Origin: Bacillus sp. SD088
Lineage (GTDB): Bacteria; Bacillota; Bacilli; Bacillales; Bacillaceae_C
DNA: 64,000 nucleotides
NCBI RefSeq assembly: GCF_017355205.1
Contig: NZ_JADIJK010000008.1
Span: 62,001-126,000 of the forward strand
Direction of reading: 5' to 3'
Shown here: piece after piece, positions 45,184-54,193 of the stretch
Layout: each line of letters begins with the position of its first letter
Numbering within the stretch: the first letter of the stretch is position 1
Notes under the pieces: model-generated
Told to the model about the DNA's origin: nothing
Databases searched by the model: none
What the model saw: the letters and a program-made list of their open reading frames with translations, nothing else
Position numbers and translations under genes: made by a program

Positions 45184-46734
45184 TCACTCTTCCTCATTTT
45201 TATTAGGGAAAGGCTTTTGGTTAGAAGATTGACGATATTTATTATATTCTCCCGTTAAATGGGGGCGCGTATTTAATTTCCATAAAGGAGCCCGTATTAA
45301 AGTATCTTTCAGATCTCTTCTTTTCAATGGAGCCATTGGAGAGAGATAAGGCACACCAAAAGAACGTAACGTACTCAGATGTATTATAATAGCCAAAAGT
45401 CCCATCATGATGCCTAGCAGCCCGAACGTTCCCGCCAGTAACATAATTGGAAAACGTAATAATCTGAAAGGAATAGCAATATTGTAACGTGGAATTGTAA
45501 AGGAAGCGATACCAGTAAGGGCAACAACCATGACCATGGGATCTGAGACTAAACCAGCAGCTACCGCTGCTTGGCCAATAACCAATGCTCCTACAATACT
45601 AACGGCAGCACCTACTTGTTTAGGAAGTCTAAGTCCTGCTTCCCGCAACCCTTCAAATGTAATTTCCATAAGCAAAGCTTCCACCAGCGCAGGAAATGGA
45701 ATTGCCTCGCGTGAATCGACCATGGTAAGCAATAATGTAGTCGGTACCATCTCTTGGTGATAGGTAATCACAGCAACATACAAAGATGGTAACAGGAGAG
45801 AAATAAATAAAAATAAAAAACGTAACCAGCGGGTTGCCGTAGATATTATGAAATGATGATAATAATCTTCTCCAGATTGAAATAAGGAATAGAATGTGGT
45901 TGGAGCAATCAAAACAAAGGGTGTACCATCAACAACAATGACCACACGTCCTTCAAGCAAATTAGAAACTGCTGTATCAGGTCGCTCTGTAACAAGCACT
46001 TGTGGAAACGGAGAGTAAGAATTGTCTTGGATTAATTCTTCTATGTATCCCGATTCTAAAATTCCATCAATGTCAATTCGTTTAATACGCTGAGTGATTT
46101 CTTCAATCAGCGTTTCATCTGATAAATCTTGGATATAAGTTATCATAATTGTGGTTTGTGTGTACCTACCCACTTTTAATGATTTCATTTTTAGTTGAGG
46201 ACTTTTAATCTTTCTTCGCAGCAAAGAAGTATTTACCTCTACACTCTCCGTAAATCCTTCACGAGGCCCTCTAACCACCACCTCACCAGACGGTTCTTCA
46301 ATGGCACGCTTCTCCCATTTAGCCAATCCCAGTGCATATCCTTGTTGGTCACCATCTAGTAATAAAATAGGATTACCAACGGATAATTGTTCAACACAGG
46401 TGTCAAAGGATTCAATCTTTTTTATCTCGGCAACAGACAGTCTGTGTTCAATCAATAATCTGGGATTTATAGATTTCTGATCGGTTTGTTGCATAAGCGG
46501 TGTTAATACATTACTGTCTATTTCTTCAATATTTGACATACCTTTTATGTAAACTAATTGAGCCTTTATATGATCAGCAATTACAAATGAACGGAAAACA
46601 ACATCTGAGCAATCTTTATAAAGAAAATTTAGTACTTCTGCATTTTTCTCCAAATTAGAATAAAGAGGTTTTAAAACCTCTTTATCAATCTGCCGTTCTT
46701 TATTTCGTTTATTAAATTTTTTTCGATTAAACAT
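45184..46734 (-). CDS. gerAA: Spore germination protein, GerA (A-subunit) family
   Basis: A subunit of a germinant receptor, 516 residues: soluble N-terminal domain to about 290 (ILLDGDQQGYALGLAKWEKR, VVRGPREGFTESVEVNTSLL) and a C-terminal membrane part with about five helices (PTTLLLTMVDSREAIPFPAL, EAGLRLPKQVGAAVSIVGAL). First gene of the operon; AAGAAGGTGGG before ATG 46734. Expressed in the forespore, judging from the sigma-G-like promoter upstream. Confidence 0.94.
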   Translation of the reverse strand: MFNRKKFNKRNKERQIDKEVLKPLYSNLEKNAEVLNFLYKDCSDVVFRSFVIADHIKAQLVYIKGMSNIEEIDSNVLTPLMQQTDQKSINPRLLIEHRLSVAEIKKIESFDTCVEQLSVGNPILLLDGDQQGYALGLAKWEKRAIEEPSGEVVVRGPREGFTESVEVNTSLLRRKIKSPQLKMKSLKVGRYTQTTIMITYIQDLSDETLIEEITQRIKRIDIDGILESGYIEELIQDNSYSPFPQVLVTERPDTAVSNLLEGRVVIVVDGTPFVLIAPTTFYSLFQSGEDYYHHFIISTATRWLRFLFLFISLLLPSLYVAVITYHQEMVPTTLLLTMVDSREAIPFPALVEALLMEITFEGLREAGLRLPKQVGAAVSIVGALVIGQAAVAAGLVSDPMVMVVALTGIASFTIPRYNIAIPFRLLRFPIMLLAGTFGLLGIMMGLLAIIIHLSTLRSFGVPYLSPMAPLKRRDLKDTLIRAPLWKLNTRPHLTGEYNKYRQSSNQKPFPNKNEEE

Positions 46735-46779
46735 AAGAATCCCACCTTCTTATGGTTTAAACATGTGACATCTTCTCGG

Positions 46780-46810
46780 TAGTATCTCACTCAATTTTAA
46801 AATTTATTCC
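46780..46810 (-). promoter_or_regulatory. Sigma-G-like promoter of the gerA operon
   Basis: On the minus strand GGAATA (complement of 46805-46810), an 18-bp spacer and GATACTA (complement of 46780-46786) match the forespore sigma-G consensus TGAATA/CATACTA with one mismatch in each box, 46 nt before the gerAA start. Known gerA-type operons use sigma-G. Confidence 0.6.
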
Positions 46811-46949
46811 ATGATTCTCACATACAATATAGCTTTAAAAAAATAACAAGTACTTGTTTAACTCAATTCAATTGTCTATTTTAGACATCAAATCTTCTTT
46901 ATTTCTATTTGTTTACGGTGATATTATCAAATTGTGATCTGCACTGGAC

Positions 46950-47096
46950 CATTTATTGGGAGACAAATTGAATCTGCACTCCATGATGCTGAGTCAGGAT
47001 CTTATTGAGGCCTATACAGCAATGGGCGGTAAAAGGGATCAATCATTTGGCATGTATTGTTATAGAGAAGAAGACTTCCGATTATACTTGGTTTAG
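46950..47096 (+). pseudogene. Unidentified open stretch
   Basis: 49 codons without start ending at TAG 47094-47096, with protein-like sequence (LLGDKLNLHSMMLSQDLIEA, then YTAMGGKRDQSFGMYCYREE). No family recognised; probably the tail of a lost gene. Confidence 0.3.
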
Positions 47097-47126
47097 CAAA
47101 TGCAATATTCAGTTTGAGTGGGGTAA

Positions 47127-47828
47127 CAGCTACATCAATATATTGAAGAAAAATCCCCATATATTAACATAGATGTATATGATGCAGGGACCGATTATCC
47201 AGAGACTCTTGAAGATTTAATTGCTAAAGGAAAGGTTCCAGATATTGTGACGATGGGGCGATTAGTCATACAGGTCATTTGGCAAGATATGAATTGGAGT
47301 ATGATATGAGTGAATTAATTGAAGAAGCAGGTTTTGATTTAGAGCACTTTAAATCTTCATTTATTGAATTTGCGCGGAACAAACCTTAGAGCAAGAAGGT
47401 GGGCTCGTCGTTATTCCCATGACACTCCAACTTATTCCTTTCATTATGATAAAGACGCATTTGATATACTTGGCTATGACTATCTTACAGACGGAATGAC
47501 ATGGCAAGAAGTAACAGAACTTGCTAAAGATCTAACTTAAGAAAGGGATGGGATTCAGTATCATCGCTTAGTCCGAGATACGACTTATGATGTTTATGCA
47601 CAATTTAGCTAGAATTCCATCGATTCCGAAACCAACGAAGTGTTGATTATCCAATCAGAGGCTTATAAAAGATACTTAGGCCTGGCCAAAATGCCGAAGT
47701 ATGATGATGGGGTGATTCCAATGGCTGGTATTAATTATGTGAATTCAGTTAAGGATTTAAATGCGTATTTACAAATTCTTCAAGAAGAGGACGAAGAGAA
47801 CGTTTGTACTCAAATGGAAGAGGAGTAG
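47127..47828 (+). pseudogene. ABC transporter substrate-binding protein, multiply broken
   Basis: Pieces of a family 1 binding protein in several frames: YIEEKSPYINIDVYDAGTDY and LIAKGKVPDIVT; then ISHTGHLARYELEYDMSELI; then FHYDKDAFDILGYDYLTDGM and TWQEVTELAKDLT followed by a stop. A last frame ends YDDGVIPMAGINYVNS... at 47828. Signal peptide and C-terminal third are absent. It resembles the intact binding protein at 55905 in layout. The duplicated oxidase segment begins 6 bp after its end. Confidence 0.75.
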
Positions 47829-47833
47829 GTCAA

Positions 47834-49006
47834 ATAATAAGTTTAGAAGAATAAACTTTTATTCGCTATATATTTAGAAGGCAAAATGTATTCTTGTTTT
47901 CAAGTATCCGCTTTCAAAAAAGTATGATAGAATGAAACAAGTAACTGTATATTGTAGAGATGGGGACCACCATCTAATAGTAGTAGTCGTAGGAGAAGTG
48001 CTTTAGCACTTCTCATTTTATATTCATCGATCAAAGTATTCTTTTTATAGGAGTTGAGACTATGAATCACCAAAAAAATTGGGCGGGAAATCTCATCTAT
48101 CAAGCAAAGCATTGGCATGAGCCAAGTAGTGTAGAAGAAATTCAACAGATTGTCAAAGAAGCAACACATGTCCGGGTCGTAGGCTCGCGTCATTCTTTTA
48201 ATAATATTGCGGATTCAGATGATACTATTCTCTCTTTAGGGAATCTAAATCGTGTACTAGACTTTGATAAAGAGAAGCAAACGGTCACGATCGAAGGTGG
48301 GATGAGGTATGGGGAGTTAAGTTCATATCTTGAGGAGCGTGGTTTTGCTTTACCTAATTTGGCTTCTTTACCGCATATTTCGGTTGCAGGCGCTTGTGCG
48401 ACAGCGACCCACGGATCTGGTGATCAGAATCAGTGTTTGTCTAGTAGCGTAAGAGCGATGAAGGTTGTCACAGCCAATGGAGAGACCGTAGAGTTTTCTC
48501 AAGACAAGAACCGCGAAGAGTGGCAAGGGGCGGCCGTTCATTTGGGGGCATTAGGTGTCATTATTGAGTTGACATTAGCTGTGATCCCTAGTTATCAAGT
48601 GAGTCAATATGTGTATGAACATCTGCCATTTGCCCAATTGCCAGGACATTTAGATGAAATCTTCTCAAGTGCTTACAGTGTTAGTTTGTTTACGGATTGG
48701 AAACAGGATACCATTAACCAGGTGTGGCTGAAGCAATTATCAGCTGACAAATCATCCGTAAGGTCAGAGCTATATGGTGCATTACCAGCAAAAGCCAATG
48801 CTCACCCTATTCAAGGAATAGAGAGCATTAACTGTACAGAACAAATGGGAGTGGATGGCACTTGGTTTGATCGCTTGCCTCACTTTCGTCTTGATTTTAT
48901 GCCAAGCAGCGGAAGCGAGTTGCAATCGGAGTATCTGATTCCTCGGGAATATGCTATGGAGTCATTGCAGGTCATTGGGGAGATGCGTGCAAAGATATCC
49001 CCTTTA
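47834..49006 (+). repeat. Duplicated oxidase locus, copy B
   Basis: Partner of 32854-34026 (offset 14980). It carries the same promoter region, both leader hairpins (47958-48020) and the first 315 or so codons of the oxidase gene. The last 100 bp are clearly more diverged than the rest. Confidence 0.92.
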
Positions 49007-49018
49007 CTATGCCACTGA
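48062..49018 (+). pseudogene. Truncated AldO-like oxidase (copy B)
   Basis: 318-codon frame nearly identical to the oxidase at 33082 up to about residue 280. It then differs at many positions and ends in a foreign tail (ISPLLCH). The FAD domain with RHSFN and HGSG is intact, but about 100 C-terminal residues, including substrate and FAD-contact segments PHWGK and GKFRN, are missing. Probably non-functional, though promoter, leader and ribosome site are kept, so it may still be expressed. Confidence 0.85.
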
Positions 49019-49120
49019 AGAAAAGGGGGGATGGTAAAAAAATGGTAAAATCCCCATATCCTCTTGCACGAGTAGAAAAACAAAGAATACCTATTCAATG
49101 GTTTGGAAAACCCTGAATGA

Positions 49121-49395
49121 AACGTCACAGAAATCACTTAAACTTTTGTGACGTTCCCATTTCAATTTTTGTCATCAGGCCGAAACATCAAAAATTTCAC
49201 CTTTTGCTTAGTGGATGGCCGGATGACGTCCAAATATCTACTCCATGTTGCTCTAATTCTTCAATCAGGTTTGGCAAGGTTTAAGATTAGATATTGGTCA
49301 CAGCTGTCAATGCTCTCTGCTTCCTTATAATAAAACTAGCAAATGCCTCAAGGTAGTTTTTCATACTCCGCGTACAAAATTTGAATGCTCCATCC
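49121..49395 (-). pseudogene. Unidentified gene tail plus terminator, relic copy 3
   Basis: Minus-strand relic matching copy 2: FKFCTRSMKNYLEAFASFII, RKQRALTAVTN, then in another frame LPNLIEELEQHGVDIWTSSG and HPLSKR-stop, followed by hairpin AACGTCACA (49121-49129) / TGTGACGTT (49147-49155). Each copy is broken differently, so the original protein can partly be rebuilt, but I do not recognise it. Confidence 0.5.
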
Positions 49396-49502
49396 CCTGT
49401 GTCTTGCCAACAGGACAATGGAGCGCAACAGTTTATTACTAAATGATTGGGCGGTGAGTCATTTATGTTAAGAAGGGTAGACAAAAAAGGATGGAATAAA
49501 AC

Positions 49503-50258
49503 ATGTATAAAGTATTAATTGTTGATGATGAAAAAAATATTAGAGAGCGCCTAACTCAATTCTTTCCATGGCGTGATATTGGTTTTGAAGTGATCGGTTC
49601 AGCTGAAAATGGAATGGAAGCAATTGACATTGTGAGACGTCATCGTCCTCATGCAGTTCTAACAGATGTGTTGATGCCTAATATGACAGGAATAGAATTG
49701 GCTAGGGAAATAAAGGACTTCTCTCCAAGCACAAAGGTAATTATCCTAAGTGCTTATGACGACTTTGCGTATGCTCAAGCAGCTATTCAATACGGTGTAA
49801 AAGGCTACCTATTAAAACCTGTCAGTAAAACCGAATTCTTAGATGTATTTCATAAACTCAAGAACGAACTCATTCAAGAAGAAGGGAACCGTGAATTCAC
49901 TGAAAATAAAGTTGATTTGTCAGTTTCTCAAGAGACCCACTATGTTGTAAGCGCAAAAGAGTACGTAAAAGATCATTATCAAGAAAAAGTTACATTGTTA
50001 GAAATATCGCAAATACTTTTTCTTCATCCTGCTTATTTTAGTGCTATTTTTAAAGAGGAAACGGGACAAAATTTTGTGGATTATGTCAATAATGTGCGAG
50101 TAGAAAAGGCTACAGAATTGTTGCGACAAGGTGATTACAGAATGAAAGATATCAGTCACTTAGTTGGTTTTCAAAGCGAGTCCTATTTTAATAGAGTATT
50201 TAAAAAGATTAAGAACGTATCTCCTTTACAATATAAAAAGCAATTTTTGCGGTCATAA
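49503..50258 (+). CDS. Response regulator, YesN/AraC type
   Basis: 251 residues: receiver (VLIVDDEKNIRERLTQFFPW, acceptor Asp in AVLTDVLMP, IILSAYDDF, YLLKPVSKTE) and AraC DNA-binding domain (LFLHPAYFSAIFKEETGQNF; VGFQSESYFNRVFKKIKNVS). AAGGATGG precedes ATG. Operon with the kinase 15 bp downstream, ahead of an Lpl-type ABC operon, which it likely controls. Confidence 0.93.
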   Translation: MYKVLIVDDEKNIRERLTQFFPWRDIGFEVIGSAENGMEAIDIVRRHRPHAVLTDVLMPNMTGIELAREIKDFSPSTKVIILSAYDDFAYAQAAIQYGVKGYLLKPVSKTEFLDVFHKLKNELIQEEGNREFTENKVDLSVSQETHYVVSAKEYVKDHYQEKVTLLEISQILFLHPAYFSAIFKEETGQNFVDYVNNVRVEKATELLRQGDYRMKDISHLVGFQSESYFNRVFKKIKNVSPLQYKKQFLRS

Positions 50259-50273
50259 GTACAGGAGGTCATT

Positions 50274-52997
50274 ATGGGGAAACAGTTCAATTTGAAAAGG
50301 AAACTGTCATTTCAACATTTTCTATTGATAATTTCATTCAGCATTGTGATCATTTTACTCATTGCTTTGAGTATGAACGCTTATATGAAGACAAAAAAAT
50401 TTATTGAAGAGCAGAGACAGACATCGATTCAAGTAAAAGTAGATCATATTTCCAGAGAATTGCAAACGTATTTTGAAGACCTATTTCATAAAATCGATAA
50501 TTTAAATTCGAATGAATCTGTGATCCAATCGTTAAAGGATATTGAAAATAAACAACTGGGTTCCATGGAAAGATACAATGCATTACAAAATTTGCAAAGT
50601 AATCTTATTTCTGTGCAACAGGAGAATCCTTTAATTGAAAATATCGTCATTGTGACACCAGATGCGCAATACAGTTCCAATCAGAAGGAAGTTGATTCTA
50701 TTTATAATGGAATGCAGATGAAGGAAGAAGTAAAGAATTATAATTACTTTGTATCCATTGGTGAAGCAAATCGTAACATAGAATATTCGGATCTTTACAA
50801 AAGAACCCACAATCATACATATATTTTTCAAGATCTGAATGATAAAATGTTTTTCGGAGCAAATGTGGGTACATCCGATGGAAAAAATTACGGGAGTGTT
50901 CTTGTATTTATCCAACCGCAAGCGTTGTCCAAGCATATTTTTTATGCCGATCATATTGCTTTATTTGATGCAAAGGACAAGCTGCTTTTTAAAGGAAAAA
51001 AAGTAAACGAAGTGATTCTCAGTCAATTTGCATCATCCCAAAAAAACGTAGATAACTTAGTTTTTCGCAATAAGGATGTGGAAATGTACGCAACAAGTAT
51101 CCCTTATTCCAATTTTAAACTTGTCTATTCAGAGAAAACTCATTTTTATCAAGATCAAATACAACAAATGTGGAAAATTATCGTTTCTATTTTATTATTT
51201 ACAGTCACGATTACGATGACCAGTTCAACGATCATCTCGATGCGAATCCTTCGGCCACTATATCGATTACTACAAAGAATTCAAAACCGAGTCCATCATA
51301 AGAAAAGAGATTCGTTTCGTGATGGCGAACATAAACCATTAAAGTTCAGTTTGTTCGAACGTTTCTTTTTCTATTTTTTAATTTCTATTTTATTGCCGCT
51401 TTTATTATTTTTGTGTATGTACTATTGGCAAACTTCTAAACTTGTTGCCAAGGATGTGCAAGCAAGTATGCATATGACACATGAAAGGCTGGCTCATATA
51501 ATCAATCGTGAAATACAGCAATATCAGGTGAGCCTCTCTCACTTGTCTCTTGACCCTAGTATTCAAACCCGGATCAATCATTCTCCTCATAAAGAAAGAG
51601 AGCGTGAGTTCGCTCATATTTCCCAAACAATGGGGATGAAGGAACAGCATATAGGTGTCTATAACATGTCAAATAAGTTAGACTATGCGACAGATTCACA
51701 CGTAGATCCTCATTTGGATTCCAATTTTTATAAAACCCTTCTAGAATCTAATCGGAACATAAACTATTTTGTGGAAAAAGATCGTTTTGATCATGTCACG
51801 ATCCTGTTAGCGATGCCAATTTTCTCTGTAAATGATTTTTCGAAAAAGATTGGCTTTATCACGACAGAACTTGAACAGAGTAATTTGGTTGAATCGTATT
51901 CGAATATAAAGGAACTAAATTTTGACACATTCATTGTAGATAATCAGGCGAATTTTGTTTCGCATCATGATGCAAGCAAAATCGGTACCAAAATGGATAA
52001 TCAAAGTCAGACTCTTTCCTTTTCTACAAAAATAAGTGGTGTAGATTGGATATTGACATCAAAATATATTGATTCGGATATCCGTCAGAAAGTGAATCAA
52101 TTATTTGTCAATGATCTTTATCTTGTGTTCGTTATTGTTGTATTGATTGTCATTGTTTCTTATTGGATTTCTAAACGATTGTTGAAGCCTTTAGGTCAGT
52201 TGAACAGATTGTTTAATGCTTTTGACTTAAAAGGATCACATTATTCCGTAGCGGAGGGGTTATCTGGCATTCATGAGATCGATTTATTAAGTCGTAATTT
52301 TAAGAAGATGATGGACAAAATGGATAAATTAATCCATCAAACCATTGAGTCTAATAAAGAGCGGACGCGTTTAAAATATGAGAAACGGGAATTACAGATC
52401 AATGCGTTGCAGTCACAGATAAAACCACATTTTCTTTATAATACACTTGAAAATTTAATGTATTTAGTTGAAGCACAAGAAACTGAGAAATCAATTAAAA
52501 TGATCCATTCGCTAAGCAAGTTATTTCGTTTTATTACAAATCGGGAGCAATCTACAATAGAGATTCAAGAGGAGATCGCATATACCAAAACATACGCTAC
52601 GATTATGTCGTCTCGTTTTGATAATTTTTGCTGCGTATGGAATGTAGATGAAAATGCGTTGAAATTTAAAACGTTAAAGCTTATACTCCAACCGGTTATT
52701 GAAAATTCAATTCAACATGGAGCCAAGCTGACGACAAAACATGTAACGATTGAAATTACTTGTCAGGTCAAAGCAAAGACGATTGAGTTTACAATAAGAG
52801 ATGATGCGATCGGGATCGATCAGGATCGATTAATGGAAATAAAAAAACAATTAGCATCTCCATCTGGCGATAAGGTAGGACTTTGCAATGTAAATAGTCG
52901 AATTCAGTTGCATTATGGAACTCGATATGGCTTATTCATTGAAAGTGAACATGGGAAATATACCGAGGTAAGAATCACTATCCCAGCAGAACAATAG
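50274..52997 (+). CDS. Sensor histidine kinase with two sensor modules (YesM type)
   Basis: Unusually long kinase of 907 residues; the family is normally about 580-600. Layout: helix about 14-34, extracellular module to about 298, helix about 300-322, a short HAMP-like stretch (SMRILRPLYRLLQRIQNRVH), helix about 358-382, second extracellular module with a Cache-like VDNQANFVSHHDASKIGTKM segment, helix about 612-633, HAMP (SKRLLKPLGQLNRLFNAFDL), phosphoacceptor His719 in QIKPHFLYNTLENL, and ATPase (LQPVIENSIQHG). The degenerate RDDAIGID replaces the usual DNGxG box. It looks like an in-frame joining of two sensor regions. Confidence 0.92.
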   Translation: MGKQFNLKRKLSFQHFLLIISFSIVIILLIALSMNAYMKTKKFIEEQRQTSIQVKVDHISRELQTYFEDLFHKIDNLNSNESVIQSLKDIENKQLGSMERYNALQNLQSNLISVQQENPLIENIVIVTPDAQYSSNQKEVDSIYNGMQMKEEVKNYNYFVSIGEANRNIEYSDLYKRTHNHTYIFQDLNDKMFFGANVGTSDGKNYGSVLVFIQPQALSKHIFYADHIALFDAKDKLLFKGKKVNEVILSQFASSQKNVDNLVFRNKDVEMYATSIPYSNFKLVYSEKTHFYQDQIQQMWKIIVSILLFTVTITMTSSTIISMRILRPLYRLLQRIQNRVHHKKRDSFRDGEHKPLKFSLFERFFFYFLISILLPLLLFLCMYYWQTSKLVAKDVQASMHMTHERLAHIINREIQQYQVSLSHLSLDPSIQTRINHSPHKEREREFAHISQTMGMKEQHIGVYNMSNKLDYATDSHVDPHLDSNFYKTLLESNRNINYFVEKDRFDHVTILLAMPIFSVNDFSKKIGFITTELEQSNLVESYSNIKELNFDTFIVDNQANFVSHHDASKIGTKMDNQSQTLSFSTKISGVDWILTSKYIDSDIRQKVNQLFVNDLYLVFVIVVLIVIVSYWISKRLLKPLGQLNRLFNAFDLKGSHYSVAEGLSGIHEIDLLSRNFKKMMDKMDKLIHQTIESNKERTRLKYEKRELQINALQSQIKPHFLYNTLENLMYLVEAQETEKSIKMIHSLSKLFRFITNREQSTIEIQEEIAYTKTYATIMSSRFDNFCCVWNVDENALKFKTLKLILQPVIENSIQHGAKLTTKHVTIEITCQVKAKTIEFTIRDDAIGIDQDRLMEIKKQLASPSGDKVGLCNVNSRIQLHYGTRYGLFIESEHGKYTEVRITIPAEQ

Positions 52998-53026
52998 TCA
53001 ACATCATACTAGAAGTCCCAGGTCTT

Positions 53027-53077
53027 CACACAGCAAAAAACATCCGCACAATACTTGCGGATGTTTTTTGCTGTGTG
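53027..53077 (+). terminator. Strong rho-independent terminator
   Basis: 22-bp perfect stem: CACACAGCAAAAAACATCCG... (53027-53048) with its complement (53056-53077), loop CAATACT. The internal TTTTTT in the descending arm is the T-run. Ends the two-component operon. Confidence 0.93.
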
Positions 53078-53215
53078 GCTTACGATCGGGGATTCATCTG
53101 CTTAAATATCTTAAAATAGTGCAAGGGCTTCCATATATATTTAAACTTTACCGACGTGCGTTTTAGTACGATTGAATCACAACACATAGGTGATTTTGAT
53201 ATGGAGGTGAAAAAT

Positions 53216-54178
53216 TTGCAAGAGAAATTTCCGACTATACCATCTATTCCACTCAAAAAAAGGAAACATAAATTCAATTGGTTTAATATGAAAGCGCAAT
53301 TAGAAATTCAATCAATGGTGCTTCCTTCGATCATTTTTTTAATTGTTTTTGCTTATATCCCGATGTACGGAATTATTATTGCCTTTAAGGATTACGATCT
53401 ATTCCAAGGAGTGAATGGTTCACCGTGGGCAGGGTTCATTCATTTTAAAGAATTCTTTAATGACCCATTATTGGGGAATGTGTTAAGAAATACGCTTGTT
53501 ATTAATGGACTGAATCTATTAATTGGATTTCCGGCACCGATCATTTTTGCCTTACTATTAAATGAGGTGACGAATAAGCGCTTTAAAAGTCTTGTGCAAT
53601 CTATTTCTTATTTGCCTCATTTTGTATCATGGGTGATCTTTGGTGGTTTAATTTTAACGATACTTTCACCTACAAATGGAATTTTGAACTATATTTTACT
53701 TCAGTTAGATATTGTTGATGAAGCCATTAATTTTATTGGAAAAGATCATTATTTTTGGTTTATTCTTGTAGGCAGCGAAATGCTTAAAGGACTTGGGTGG
53801 GGAGCGATTATTTATATAGCCGCCATAGCAGGAGTGGATCAACAACTGTATGAAGCTGCCACAATGGACGGAGCGAGTAGGTTCAAAAAAATACGTTATA
53901 TTACTATACCTAGCATTATGGGCACAGTCATTATCATGTTCATTTTTGCTATAAGTGCAATGTTAAATACGGGGATCGAGCAAATATTAGTATTACAAAA
54001 TCCGTTGAATTTATCGACTAGTGAAACACTCGATACTTACGTATATAAAACAGGGTTGCAGCAAATGCGCTATTCCTATTCGACCGCGGTCGGGTTAACT
54101 AAATCAGTAGTTGCCGTGATTTTATTGGTCTTGGCCAATTACTTTTCTAAAAAAGTGACCGATAATAGTCTATTTTGA
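53216..54178 (+). CDS. ABC transporter permease, LplB type
   Basis: Membrane permease of about 320 residues with six helices (VLPSIIFLIVFAYIPMYGII, GLGWGAIIYIAAIAGVDQ), EAA loop YEAATMDGASRFKKIRYITI. TTG 53216 is chosen because GGAGGTGA at 53203-53210 lies just upstream; the longer frame from 53156 has no site. LplB-type permeases pair with LplC (57792) and a LipO-type binding protein (58708), but here two extra genes lie between. Confidence 0.9.
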   Translation: MQEKFPTIPSIPLKKRKHKFNWFNMKAQLEIQSMVLPSIIFLIVFAYIPMYGIIIAFKDYDLFQGVNGSPWAGFIHFKEFFNDPLLGNVLRNTLVINGLNLLIGFPAPIIFALLLNEVTNKRFKSLVQSISYLPHFVSWVIFGGLILTILSPTNGILNYILLQLDIVDEAINFIGKDHYFWFILVGSEMLKGLGWGAIIYIAAIAGVDQQLYEAATMDGASRFKKIRYITIPSIMGTVIIMFIFAISAMLNTGIEQILVLQNPLNLSTSETLDTYVYKTGLQQMRYSYSTAVGLTKSVVAVILLVLANYFSKKVTDNSLF

Positions 54179-54193
54179 ATGGGGAGGATCGAC

